A stretch of 64,000 bases of DNA from Streptantibioticus ferralitis (GTDB lineage: Bacteria > Actinomycetota > Actinomycetes > Streptomycetales > Streptomycetaceae), in contig NZ_JARHTQ010000003.1 in assembly GCF_029223525.1 (NCBI RefSeq), positions 310,001 to 374,000 of the forward strand, in the 5' to 3' direction. The notes beneath the pieces are model-generated. The model ran no database searches and was not told where the DNA came from. It was given only the letters and a program-made list of their open reading frames with translations. Positions within the stretch are counted from its first letter, which is position 1. The number at the start of each line of letters is the position of its first letter. The position numbers were made by a program, and so were the translations under genes. Positions 1 to 9,002 of this stretch are shown here, in pieces.

Positions 1-1
1 G

Positions 2-3000
2 TTCCGGCTCGTCCAGGCCTGGGGTCTGATGCCCGACTTCCTGTCCGGGCATTCGATCGGTGAGCTGGCGGCTGCGCATGTGGCCGGGGTGTTGTCGCTG
101 GAGGATGCGTGCAGGCTGGTGGCGGCGCGTGGTCGTCTGATGCAGGAGCTGCCGGGTGGCGGTGCGATGGTCGCCGTGCAGGCGTCGGCGGATGAGGTTG
201 ATCAGCTGTTGACCGAGCGGGTCAGCATTGCCGCGATCAATGGTCCGACGTCGGTGGTGGTCGCGGGGGATGAGGACGCGGTGGTGGAGATCGCTGCGGG
301 CTTTGAGGCGCGGGGTCGTAAGACGAAGCGGTTGACCGTGAGCCATGCGTTCCATTCGCCGCACATGGACGGGATGCTGGCTGAGTTCCGTAAGGTTGCC
401 GAGGGGCTGTCGTACGAGGCGCCGCGTGTTCCGATCGTCTCGAACCTGACCGGTGCGGTGGTCTCCGCGGAGGAGATCTGTCTGCCGGACTTTTGGGTGC
501 GGCATGTTCGTGAGGCTGTGCGTTTCCTTGATGGGATCCGTGCTTTGGAGGCGGAGAACGTCACGACGTTCGTGGAGCTCGGCCCGGACGGTGTGTTGTC
601 GGCGATGGCGCAGGACTGTGTCGTGGCGGATGATGTCGCCGTGTTCGTTCCGGTCCTGCGCAAGGGCCGTGCCGAGGCCGAGTCGTTGACTGCCGCGCTG
701 GCCCAGGCGTACGTCCGGGGCCTGGTGGTCGACTGGCAGGCGTACTACGCCGGGACCGGCGCTGACCGCGTCGACCTGCCCACGTATGCCTTCCAACGCC
801 AGCGGTACTGGGTCGACACCTTCGCGGTGTTCGACGATGTGACGTCGGTCGGGCTCGGGCACGTCGGTCATCCGCTGCTGGGCGCGGCGGTGGAACTGCC
901 CGAGTCGGATGGGTTCCTCTTCACCGGCCGGTTGTCGTTGCAGAGCCACCCGTGGCTGGCCGACCACACGCTCATGGACACCGTCGTTCTGCCGCCCTCG
1001 GCCTTCGTCGAGCTGGCGATCCACGCCGGGGACCAGGTGGGCTGCGGTGGGGTGGACGAGTTGACGGTGGAGTCGCCGCTTGTCCTTCCCGAGCGCGGCG
1101 GGGTCCAACTGCGGGTGACCGTGGGCGAGCCCGACGAGTCCGGGCGGCGCGCCCTGAGCGTGCACTCGCGTCCGGACGACGCCACGGGAGACGGCGCCGT
1201 ACGGCCCGATCTGCCCTGGACCCGTAACGCCAGCGGTGTACTCACCGCTGCGGAGCCGAGCATCGCCCCGCAGCCCGATCTGGCCGTATGGCCCCCGGCC
1301 CGGGCCGTGGCGGCGCCGTCCGACGCGGCAGAGGTCTACCAGCGGCTGGCCGTGGCCGGGCTGGTACACGGGCCGGTGTTCCAGGGCCTGCACCAGGTGT
1401 GGACGCGCGACGACGAGGTCTACGCGGAAGTGCGTCTCGCGCCGGAGCAGCATGCTGACGCCGCCCGGTTCGCACTGCATCCGGCGCTGCTGGACGCGGC
1501 GCTGCACGCACGCGCCCCGCAGATCGCCGGGGACGGCCTGCCGCTCTCGTGGCGCGGCGTCGCACTGCACGCCTCCGGTGCCTTGACCCTGCGGGTACGG
1601 ATCGCCCCGGCGGGAACCGGCACGGTGTCGCTGACGGCGGCGGACGAGACGGGCACCCCCGTCGCGTCCGTGGCGGCCGTGGCACTGCGCCCGCTCTCCG
1701 CGGACCAACTCGCCGTCGTCCAGACGGCCGACGGCGGAACCACGCGGCACGATGCGCTGTTCCGCCTCAGCTGGGCACAACTGCCCGTCGCCTCGCCGAC
1801 GTCGAGCCGCTACGCGGTCATAGGCACCGTGGACGACGAGCTGACCGGAGCGCTGGCGGCGGCCGGTGTGCACGGCGAGGCGTTCGAGGACCTGGCGGCG
1901 CTGGACGCGGCCATCGCCGCCGGGCAACCGGTGCCGGATGCCGTCCTCGTACCCTGCCTCCACCCGACCACCGAAGAGTCGACCACCGAAGAGACGACTG
2001 CCCCAGAACCGACCGCCGCATCCGTTCGCGAGGCCGTCACCCGAGTCCTCGGCACGCTGCAATCGTGGCTGGCCGGTGAGCGGTTCGGCTCGGCGCGGCT
2101 GGTGCTGGTCACGCGGGGTGCGGTCGACACGGGCGGCGAATCGCTGCCAACGGACCTGGTCGGCGCGCCGCTTTGGGGACTGGCTCGCTCGGCGCAGTCC
2201 GAGAACCCGGACCGCATCGTGCTGCTCGACATCGACGGCACCGCTCCGACGCACTCGGCCCTACCCGGTGCCATCGCCTCCGGCGAACCCGAACTGGCCC
2301 TGCGCGCGGGCGTGGCGTACGTGCCGCGGCTCGCCAGGGCCGAGTCGGCCGCTGTCGGCGCCGCCCGTTCCATCGATCCGGAGGGAACCGTCCTGATCAC
2401 CGGAGCCACCGGTGGCCTGGGACGACTCCTCGCCGCACACCTTGTCGCCGAACACGGCGCGCGTCATCTGCTGCTGGTCAGCCGCAGCGGCGCGGCGGCC
2501 GAGGGCATGGCGGAACTCGGGGAGGAGCTCGGCGAGTTGGGGGCACAGGTCACGATGGCGGCCTGCGACGCCGCCGATCGTGAGGCACTGGCCGGACTCC
2601 TCGACGGGATTCCGGCCGAGCACCCGCTCACGGCCGTCGCCCACGTCGCCGCGGTGCTGGACGACGGCGTCGTCGACAAGCTGACGCCGGACAGGTTGGC
2701 TCATGTGCTGCGGCCCAAGGTCGACGCCGCGCTCAACCTGCATGAACTCACCAAGGACCGGGACCTGTCCGCGTTCGTGATGTTCTCGGCGGCGGCCGGC
2801 ACCCTCGGCGCCGCCGGGCAGGCGAACTACGCGGCGGCCAACGTCTTCCTGGACGCACTCGCCCGGCACCGGCACGCCCATGGGCTCCCGGCCGTATCGC
2901 TGGTGTGGGGCATGTGGGCCGAAGAGCGCGGTATGGCCGGCCGGTTGGCCGCCGCCGACCGCTCGCGCGCGGCACACGGCGGCATGGTGCCGCTGTCCGC

Positions 3001-3739
3001 CGACGAGGGCCTCGCACTGTTCGACGCCGCCGTCCGTACCGAAGAAGCCGTCCTGGTGCCCATCCGGCTCGACTTCGCCACGCTACGTGCGGCGGGAGCG
3101 GCCGGCGAGCTGCATCCGATGTTCCGGGGGCTGGTACGTACACCGGTCCGCCGGGCCGTGGAGCACGGGCACGGCGGTGCGGCCGAGAAGGAGACCCTGG
3201 AGCGGCGGTTGTCGCGGCTGTCGGAGGCCGAGCAGGAGCGTACGGTGCTCGACCTGGTACGCGGGCAGGTCGCCGCGGTACTGGGGTACGCGTCATCCGA
3301 CCTGGTGGGCGCCGGGCAGGCGTTCCGCGAGCTCGGCTTCGACTCCCTCACCGCCGTGGAACTGCGCAACCGGTTGAACGCGGCCACCGAACTGCGGCTG
3401 CCGGCCACCCTGATCTACGACTACCCGACACCGGCCGCGCTCGCCCAGTACCTGCGGGCAGAGGTCGCACCGGACGGGGCGGGGGAGCCGGGGATCTCCG
3501 TACTGGAGGAGCTGGACCGGCTGGAGAACTCCCTGTCCGCGCTGGCACCGGACGATGTCTCGGCGCTGGTGCCGGACGAGGCGGCGCACGCCCGTATCGC
3601 GGTACGGCTGCAGTCGCTCTTGGCGAAGTGGAACGACGTCCGCGGCGGCGCGGGAGAGGGCGGTACGGCGGACGTGCTCGAAGAGGCCAGCGACGACGAA
3701 CTCTTCGACTTCATCGACAAGAGGTTCGGCAAGGGCTGA
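2..3739 (+). CDS. Type I modular PKS, 3' end (AT-DH-KR-ACP, partial)
   Basis: The reading frame is open from the first full codon at base 2, so the gene continues upstream and the ATG at 29 is an internal Met of the AT domain. Domains in order: AT with active-site Ser in GHSIG (codon 53-55) and HAFH (344-355), the malonyl-CoA signature; DH from about 869 with catalytic His (965-967) and Asp (1493-1495); KR with Rossmann motif TGATGGLG near 2399, an LDD motif (B-type) and Tyr 2828-2830; ACP with the phosphopantetheine Ser in GFDSL (3344-3346). A helical docking tail ends in [14 protein letters not shown]. The module adds an acetate unit and should leave a double bond. However, the DH departs from consensus (HxxxD instead of HxxxG, LPPSAF instead of LPGTAF, HGP instead of YGP), and the KR has Ala where the catalytic Ser is expected (2789-2791), so full activity is not assured. 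The next PKS gene starts about 68 bases downstream. Confidence 0.96.
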   Translation, partial: FRLVQAWGLMPDFLSGHSIGELAAAHVAGVLSLEDACRLVAARGRLMQELPGGGAMVAVQASADEVDQLLTERVSIAAINGPTSVVVAGDEDAVVEIAAGFEARGRKTKRLTVSHAFHSPHMDGMLAEFRKVAEGLSYEAPRVPIVSNLTGAVVSAEEICLPDFWVRHVREAVRFLDGIRALEAENVTTFVELGPDGVLSAMAQDCVVADDVAVFVPVLRKGRAEAESLTAALAQAYVRGLVVDWQAYYAGTGADRVDLPTYAFQRQRYWVDTFAVFDDVTSVGLGHVGHPLLGAAVELPESDGFLFTGRLSLQSHPWLADHTLMDTVVLPPSAFVELAIHAGDQVGCGGVDELTVESPLVLPERGGVQLRVTVGEPDESGRRALSVHSRPDDATGDGAVRPDLPWTRNASGVLTAAEPSIAPQPDLAVWPPARAVAAPSDAAEVYQRLAVAGLVHGPVFQGLHQVWTRDDEVYAEVRLAPEQHADAARFALHPALLDAALHARAPQIAGDGLPLSWRGVALHASGALTLRVRIAPAGTGTVSLTAADETGTPVASVAAVALRPLSADQLAVVQTADGGTTRHDALFRLSWAQLPVASPTSSRYAVIGTVDDELTGALAAAGVHGEAFEDLAALDAAIAAGQPVPDAVLVPCLHPTTEESTTEETTAPEPTAASVREAVTRVLGTLQSWLAGERFGSARLVLVTRGAVDTGGESLPTDLVGAPLWGLARSAQSENPDRIVLLDIDGTAPTHSALPGAIASGEPELALRAGVAYVPRLARAESAAVGAARSIDPEGTVLITGATGGLGRLLAAHLVAEHGARHLLLVSRSGAAAEGMAELGEELGELGAQVTMAACDAADREALAGLLDGIPAEHPLTAVAHVAAVLDDGVVDKLTPDRLAHVLRPKVDAALNLHELTKDRDLSAFVMFSAAAGTLGAAGQANYAAANVFLDALARHRHAHGLPAVSLVWGMWAEERGMAGRLAAADRSRAAHGGMVPLSADEGLALFDAAVRTEEAVLVPIRLDFATLRAAGAAGELHPMFRGLVRTPVRRAVEHGHGGAAEKETLERRLSRLSEAEQERTVLDLVRGQVAAVLGYASSDLVGAGQAFRELGFDSLTAVELRNRLNAATELRLPATLIYDYPTPAALAQYLRAEVAPDGAGEPGISVLEELDRLENSLSALAPDDVSALVPDEAAHARIAVRLQSLLAKWNDVRGGAGEGGTADVLEEASDDELFDFIDKRFGKG

Positions 3740-3807
3740 GCGAGCGCTGACCGATCCGACACCGACTACCGCGACGATCTCGACCATTCCGAATGGGTGA
3801 AGCGCCA

Positions 3808-6800
3808 ATGGCGAACGAAGCAAGGCTCCGGGAATACCTCAAGAAGGTCACGACGGAACTCGACGAGACCTATGGACGGCTGCGGGAAATTGAGGACCAG
3901 GCACGGGAGCCCATTGCCATTGTGGCGATGAGCTGCCGTTTCCCCGGAGATGTGCGGTCGCCCGAGGAGCTGTGGCGGCTGCTGGAGTCGGGAACCGACG
4001 CGCTGTCCGGCTTCCCCCTCGACCGCGGCTGGGACGTCGAGGCGCTGTACGACCCGGATCCGGACTCCCCTGGCACCTCGTACACCCGTGAGGGCGGCTT
4101 CCTGAACGATGCCGCCCGGTTCGATCCGGCGTTCTTCGGGATCAGCCCGCGCGAGGCGCTGGCGATGGATCCGCAGCAGCGGCTGCTGCTGGAGACCTCG
4201 TGGGAGTCCTTCGAACGCGCGGGCATCGACCCGGGGACGCTGCGCGGCAGCCAGTCCGGTGTGTTCGTCGGCATCAACGGTTCGGACTATCTCAACGCGC
4301 TGCTGGAGGCGGACGACGACTTCGCCGGACATCTGGGCACCGGCAATGCGGCCAGCGTGATATCCGGCCGCCTTTCCTACACCTTCGGGCTGGAAGGGCC
4401 CGCCGTCACGGTGGACACGGCGTGCTCGGCCTCGCTGGTGGCACTGCACCTGGCGGTGCAGGCGCTGCGCAACGGTGAGTGCTCGCTGGCGCTCGCGGGC
4501 GGCGCGCATGTGATGGCGACCCCGGGCCTGTTCGTGGAGTTCAGCCGTCAGCGCGGTCTTTCCATCGACGGCCGCTGCAAGGCCTTCTCCTCCGACGCCG
4601 ACGGGTTCGGCCCGGCCGAGGGCGTGGGCATGCTGCTGGTGGAACGGCTCTCGGACGCCCGCAGGAACGGCCACCCGGTACTGGCGATCGTGCGTGGCAG
4701 TGCCATCAACCAGGATGGTGCGAGCAACGGTCTGACGGCGCCGAACGGCCCGTCGCAGCAGCGCGTCATCCGCCAGGCGCTGGCGAACGCCCGGCTCACC
4801 GCCGACCAGGTCGACGCGGTCGAGGCGCACGGTACGGGGACTTCGCTCGGTGACCCGATCGAGGCGCAGGCACTGCTGGCCACTTACGGTCAGGGGCGGC
4901 AGGAGGGGGAGCCGCTGCTGTTGGGGTCGTTGAAGTCCAACATCGGCCACACCCAAGGGGCCGCGGGTGTCGCGGGCGTGATCAAGATGGTGCTGGCGAT
5001 GCGGCACGGTGTGCTGCCGAAGTCGCTGCACATCGCCGAACCGTCGCCGCACGTGGACTGGTCGGCCGGTGCGGTGTCGCTGCTGACGCAGACCACCGAG
5101 TGGCCGCAGACCGGTCGGCCGCGACGTGCCGGAATCTCGGCCTTCGGCTTCAGCGGCACCAATGCCCATGTGATCGTCGAGCAGGCCCCGGTGGAGGAGG
5201 AGCAGGAGCCCGCCGGGGAACTGCCAGGCACCGTTCTGTGGCCGCTGTCCGGGAAGAGTGAGGGCGCGCTGCGCGGTCAGGCCGATCGGCTGCTCGCGCT
5301 GCTGGACGCCGACGCCGGGCTTCGCCCCGTCGATGTGGGCTGGTCGTTGGCGATGGGCCGGGCCGGACATGAGCACCGTGCGGTGGTGGCGGGCGAGGGA
5401 CTCGCCGAGCTGCGCTCCGGACTTGCGGCGTTGGCGGCTGACGGTATGGCCGCTGGGCTGACGCAGGGTGTGAGCGTCGGTGGTAAGTCGGTGTTTGTCT
5501 TTCCTGGGCAGGGGTCGCAGTGGGTGGGGATGGCGGTGGGGTTGTTGGATGCCTCGCCGGTGTTCGCTGCTCGGATCGATGAGTGTGCGGGGGCTTTGGA
5601 TCCGTTCACTGGTTGGTCTTTGGTGGATGTGTTGCGGGGGGTTGAGGGTGCGCCGTCGTTGGACCGGGTGGATGTGGTTCAGCCGGTGTTGTTCGCGGTG
5701 ATGGTGTCGTTGGCTGAGGTGTGGCGGTCGGTGGGTGTGGAGCCGGCGGCCGTGGTGGGTCATTCGCAGGGTGAGATCGCTGCTGCGTGTGTGGCCGGAA
5801 TCCTCGGCTTGGAGGATGCTGCGCGGGTTGTGGCGTTGCGTAGTCAGGCTATTGGGCGGGTGCTGGCCGGGTTGGGCGGCATGGTGTCCGTTGCGTTGCC
5901 GGTGGTGGCGGTGCGGGAGCGGATTGCCGTCTGGGGTGAGGACCGGATTTCGGTTGCCGCGGTGAACGGGCCGTCGTCGGTGGTGGTCTCGGGTGAACCG
6001 GGGGCGCTGGATGAGTTGTTGGCGTCGTGTGAGTCGGATGGTGTGCGGGCGCGTCGTATTCCGGTGGACTACGCGTCGCACTCCGCGCAGGTGGAGCTGC
6101 TGCGTGATGAGCTGCTGGAGCTTCTGGCGCCGATCGTGCCGCGGGCTGCGCGGGTGCCGTTCTTGTCGACGGTGTCGGGTGAGTGGGTGGAGGGTCCGGA
6201 GCTTTCTGCGGAGTACTGGTTCCGTAACCTGCGGCAGACCGTGGAGTTGGAGAGCGCCACTCGTACGTTGTTGGAGCAGGGTTTCGGGGTGTTCATCGAG
6301 TCCAGCCCGCACCCGGTGCTGACCGTGGGCGTGCAGGAGACCATCGAGGACTCCGGCCGAGACGCGGCCGTCCTGGGTTCGCTGCGTCGCGACGAAGGCG
6401 GCTTGGACCGCTTCTACGCCTCCCTGGGTGAGGCGTATGTTCGCGGTGTGACGGTGGACTGGGATGCCGTCTTCGCGGGCACCGGTGCCCGCCGGGTCGA
6501 GCTGCCGACGTACGCCTTCCAGCGTCAGCGGTACTGGCCGGAGGCCGCCGCGCCGGAGGAGATCGCGGCAGCGCCGACGGATCCGATCGACGCCCTGTTC
6601 TGGGAGGCCGTCGAGCGCGAGGACCTGGAATCGCTCGCCGAGACGCTGGAGATCGAGGGCGATCAGCCACTCAGCTCCGTACTGCCCGTGCTGTCCTCCT
6701 GGCGTCGTACGAACCGCGAGCGGTCGACGGTGGACGGCTGGCGCTACCGCGTCGCCTGGAAGCCGCTTCCGGAGGATGCCACCGCCCGGTTGTCCGGGAC

Positions 6801-8709
6801 CTGGCTGCTCATCTCGTCCGAGACCGAAGCCGCCAGGGCGACGGACACCGCCCGCGTCCTCACCGAACGCGGCGCGACCGTACGGCAGTTGGTGCCGGCC
6901 GCCACCGACCGCGAGTCGCTGGCCGAGCTGCTGCGCGCGGAGCAAGCGGAGGACGGCGGTACGACCTTTGGCGGGGTGCTCTCCCTCCTGGCGTTCGGCA
7001 GCCAACCCCTGCATTCCGCTGTGGCGTTGGTGCAGGCGATGTCGGACGCCGAGGTCAACGCCCCGTTGTGGTGTGCGACCCGTGGCGCTGTCTCCGTCGG
7101 TGCCGCCGAGCGGCTGGAGAATCCGACTCAGGCGCTGGTGTGGGGCCTTGGCCGGGTGGCGTCCATGGAGCACGGCGAGCGGTGGGGCGGGCTGGTGGAC
7201 CTCCCGGAGGTCGCCGACGACCGCGCGCTGGCCCGTATGGTCGCCGTGTTGGCCGGGACGGACGGGGAGGACCAGGTCGCGGTCCGCTCCTCCGGTCTGT
7301 TCACCCGCAGGCTGGTCCGCGCCTCCCTGGCGCAGACGCCCGCGGTACGCGCCTGGCAGCCGGACGGCACCGTCCTGGTCACCGGCGGTACGGGCACGCT
7401 CGGCGGACATGCCGCCCGCCATCTGGCCCGCAACGGCGCCAAGCACCTCCACCTGACCAGCCGACGCGGCGAAGACACGCCGGGCGCCGCCGAACTGCTC
7501 GCCGAACTGCAGGAGTTGGGCGCCGAGGTCACCATCTCCGCCTGCGACATCGCCGACCGGGACGCGCTGGCCGCACTGCTGGCCGCCATCCCCGATGAGC
7601 GTCGGCTGTCGGCGGTCGTGCACACCGCGGCGGTGCTCGACGACGGCGTGATCGAAGGCCTGACCCCGGCACAGGTTGACGGAGTGCTGCGGGTCAAGGT
7701 CGACGGGACGCTCAATCTGCATGAGCTGACCCGTGATCTGGACCTGTCCGCCTTCGTGATGTTCTCGTCCTTCGCGGCCACGTTCGGGGCGCCGGGACAG
7801 GGCAACCAGGCCCCCGGCAACGCCTTCCTCGAGGCGCTGGCGGAACAGCGCCGCGCCGACGGCCTGACCGCCACCACCATCTCCTGGGGGCCGTGGGGTG
7901 ATGGCAGCGCGGTGGGCGGTGCCATCGGTGACCGTATGCGCCGTCACGGCATCAACGAGATGGCACCCGAGCGGGCGGTCGCCGCACTGGGCCATGTGCT
8001 GGACCGGGACGAGACGGTGCTGACCGTCATCGACATGGAGTGGAAGCGGTTCGCGCTCGCCTTCACCGCGGACCGTGCACGACGCCTGCTGCATGAGCTG
8101 CCCGAGGCGCGCCAGGTCATCGAGAACGCGCAGAACGACACCGCGGACGACCTCACCGGCGGTGTTCCGCTCGCCAAGCAGCTCGCGGGACTGCCGGGCA
8201 GCGAGCAGGAGCGCCTGCTGCTGGACTTGGTGCGCGGCGCCGTGGCCGCCGTTCTCGGTTACTCGGGTACCGAGGCGGTCGAGGCGAACCGGGCCTTCAA
8301 GGAGTTGGGCTTCGACTCGCTGACCGCCGTGGAGCTACGCAACCGGTTGGGTGCGGCGACCGCGCTGAAGCTGCCGCCCACCCTGATCTTCGACCACCCC
8401 ACGCCGTCCGCGGTGGCGGGCTATCTGCGGGTCGAGGTGCTGCCCGATGCGGAGGGCACCGGCGCGCCGGTGCTCGAAGAGCTGGACCGGCTGGAATCCC
8501 TGCTCGCCGACAGCACCCCGGACAACGTGACCCGGGCCCGGGTCACCATGCGTCTGCAGTCGCTGCTGGCGAAGTGGAACGACACCGAGGCCCCCGCGGC
8601 CGAGGAGCCGGGGACGTCGGGGGGCATTCTGGACGACGTCGACCAGCTGCAGTCGGCGTCCGACGAGGAGCTCTTCGCGTTCATCAACAAGGGACTCGGC
8701 CGGGAATGA
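3808..8709 (+). CDS. Type I modular PKS, one module: KS-AT(methylmalonyl)-KR(Tyr lost)-ACP
   Basis: One complete extension module of 1633 residues. An N-terminal coiled-coil docking head ([13 protein letters not shown]) is followed by KS (about 34-460; Cys206 in TACSAS, His341, His381), AT (about 560-905; Ser653 in [11 protein letters not shown] and YASHS from 755, the methylmalonyl-CoA signature), KR (Rossmann TGGTGTLGG near 1192) and ACP (Ser1504). The tail ends in [14 protein letters not shown]. The KR motif reads GQGNQAPGN where GQGNYAPGN is expected: catalytic Tyr is Gln1334 (codon 7807-7809), with Ser1321 and the cofactor motif kept. I infer a C2-type KR without ketoreduction, possibly still epimerising the methyl branch. 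Start: an in-frame ATG lies at 3793, but 3808 is chosen because GGGTGAAG sits 5 bases upstream and because it places the KS Cys at residue 206, as in genes C and E. The post-AT linker closely matches module E2, the KR-ACP half module E1. Confidence 0.95.
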   Translation: MANEARLREYLKKVTTELDETYGRLREIEDQAREPIAIVAMSCRFPGDVRSPEELWRLLESGTDALSGFPLDRGWDVEALYDPDPDSPGTSYTREGGFLNDAARFDPAFFGISPREALAMDPQQRLLLETSWESFERAGIDPGTLRGSQSGVFVGINGSDYLNALLEADDDFAGHLGTGNAASVISGRLSYTFGLEGPAVTVDTACSASLVALHLAVQALRNGECSLALAGGAHVMATPGLFVEFSRQRGLSIDGRCKAFSSDADGFGPAEGVGMLLVERLSDARRNGHPVLAIVRGSAINQDGASNGLTAPNGPSQQRVIRQALANARLTADQVDAVEAHGTGTSLGDPIEAQALLATYGQGRQEGEPLLLGSLKSNIGHTQGAAGVAGVIKMVLAMRHGVLPKSLHIAEPSPHVDWSAGAVSLLTQTTEWPQTGRPRRAGISAFGFSGTNAHVIVEQAPVEEEQEPAGELPGTVLWPLSGKSEGALRGQADRLLALLDADAGLRPVDVGWSLAMGRAGHEHRAVVAGEGLAELRSGLAALAADGMAAGLTQGVSVGGKSVFVFPGQGSQWVGMAVGLLDASPVFAARIDECAGALDPFTGWSLVDVLRGVEGAPSLDRVDVVQPVLFAVMVSLAEVWRSVGVEPAAVVGHSQGEIAAACVAGILGLEDAARVVALRSQAIGRVLAGLGGMVSVALPVVAVRERIAVWGEDRISVAAVNGPSSVVVSGEPGALDELLASCESDGVRARRIPVDYASHSAQVELLRDELLELLAPIVPRAARVPFLSTVSGEWVEGPELSAEYWFRNLRQTVELESATRTLLEQGFGVFIESSPHPVLTVGVQETIEDSGRDAAVLGSLRRDEGGLDRFYASLGEAYVRGVTVDWDAVFAGTGARRVELPTYAFQRQRYWPEAAAPEEIAAAPTDPIDALFWEAVEREDLESLAETLEIEGDQPLSSVLPVLSSWRRTNRERSTVDGWRYRVAWKPLPEDATARLSGTWLLISSETEAARATDTARVLTERGATVRQLVPAATDRESLAELLRAEQAEDGGTTFGGVLSLLAFGSQPLHSAVALVQAMSDAEVNAPLWCATRGAVSVGAAERLENPTQALVWGLGRVASMEHGERWGGLVDLPEVADDRALARMVAVLAGTDGEDQVAVRSSGLFTRRLVRASLAQTPAVRAWQPDGTVLVTGGTGTLGGHAARHLARNGAKHLHLTSRRGEDTPGAAELLAELQELGAEVTISACDIADRDALAALLAAIPDERRLSAVVHTAAVLDDGVIEGLTPAQVDGVLRVKVDGTLNLHELTRDLDLSAFVMFSSFAATFGAPGQGNQAPGNAFLEALAEQRRADGLTATTISWGPWGDGSAVGGAIGDRMRRHGINEMAPERAVAALGHVLDRDETVLTVIDMEWKRFALAFTADRARRLLHELPEARQVIENAQNDTADDLTGGVPLAKQLAGLPGSEQERLLLDLVRGAVAAVLGYSGTEAVEANRAFKELGFDSLTAVELRNRLGAATALKLPPTLIFDHPTPSAVAGYLRVEVLPDAEGTGAPVLEELDRLESLLADSTPDNVTRARVTMRLQSLLAKWNDTEAPAAEEPGTSGGILDDVDQLQSASDEELFAFINKGLGRE
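5455..6662 (+). repeat. Near-identical methylmalonyl AT tract, copy 1 (gene B)
   Basis: Encodes the AT domain of gene B and its post-AT linker. Compared by eye, it matches copy 2 in module E1 from its first base to about 6417 and copy 3 in module E2 from about 5573 to 6662, with roughly ten base differences in each pairing and no indels. Codons here end in G or T far more often than in flanking DNA (many TTG, GTG, GGT). Identity with E2 runs through the linker and stops at 6662. Confidence 0.85.
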
Positions 8710-8727
8710 TTCAGGCCGCCCGCTGAG

Positions 8728-8776
8728 GGGAATTCCGTCAATGGTGGCGCCGTCGGCGGCTATTGACGGAATTCCC
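8728..8776 (+). terminator. Perfect 15-bp inverted repeat after gene B
   Basis: Arms 8728-8742 (GGGAATTCCGTCAAT) and 8762-8776 are exact reverse complements around a 19-base loop, beginning 18 bases after the stop of gene B. The structure suits a transcription terminator. No T-run follows, which is common in Streptomyces. The arm contains GGAATTCC, itself a palindrome, so a protein-binding operator is the alternative. Confidence 0.55.
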
Positions 8777-8825
8777 GGCGTCGGTGAGGATGCCGTAAAG
8801 TCCGTGGACCGGCATGGACGTTTTC

Positions 8826-8847
8826 TTCGGGGGCTTCTTCCCCCGAA
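8826..8847 (+). terminator. Perfect 8-bp GC-rich hairpin
   Basis: TTCGGGGG at 8826-8833 pairs exactly with CCCCCGAA at 8840-8847 across a 6-base loop (CTTCTT). A further short CCCC/GGGG pairing sits directly downstream (8849-8859). Together with the upstream inverted repeat it looks like a tandem terminator between genes B and C. Confidence 0.5.
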
Positions 8848-8919
8848 CCCCCGCAGGGGTGCGTAGGGGGCAGTAAGGGGTTGTCCGGAGGGTTAGCCCG
8901 ACCATAGCCTCCCTACGAG

Positions 8920-9002
8920 AAGTCGATTGAATTCATTACTGGTTCGATTGTTTCTGGTTCGTTTATTTTCCGATGCCGTCTGCCGTAAATGGGTTGCGTT
9001 AA
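8920..9002 (+). promoter_or_regulatory. Putative promoter/leader of gene C
   Basis: This AT-rich stretch just before gene C contains a direct repeat of CTGGTTCG (8939-8946 and 8954-8961, start to start 15 bases) and a possible TTGAAT element at 8927-8932. No convincing pair of -35 and -10 hexamers with normal spacing can be picked. The call rests mainly on base composition and on position after the two hairpins. Confidence 0.35.

Larger units (their letters stand above)
8710..9002. other. Intergenic region separating two likely transcription units
   Basis: This 293-base spacer is the only long non-coding stretch in the window; the other gaps are 20 to 94 bases. It holds no plausible gene. 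The first half carries two perfect inverted repeats and a GC-rich run. The last 80 bases are unusually AT-rich for this DNA, as expected for a promoter and leader. In-frame TAA at 9000-9002 touches the ATG of gene C, so 9003 is the earliest possible start of that gene. No strong Shine-Dalgarno sequence is visible before it. Confidence 0.75.

Noticed and set aside
29-31. ATG at base 29 as the start of gene A
   Set aside because: The frame is open to the window edge and this Met falls inside the AT domain just before GHSIG, so the gene begins upstream.
3793-3795. ATG at 3793 as the start of gene B
   Set aside because: It overlaps the likely Shine-Dalgarno sequence of the ATG at 3808; starting at 3808 gives the same head-to-KS spacing as genes C and E. 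It cannot be fully excluded.
3766-8094. Very long open frame on the - strand opposite gene B
   Set aside because: It lies entirely opposite a well-supported PKS gene, its translation is Arg/His/Gln-rich without any recognisable domain, and such antisense frames are expected in high-GC DNA.
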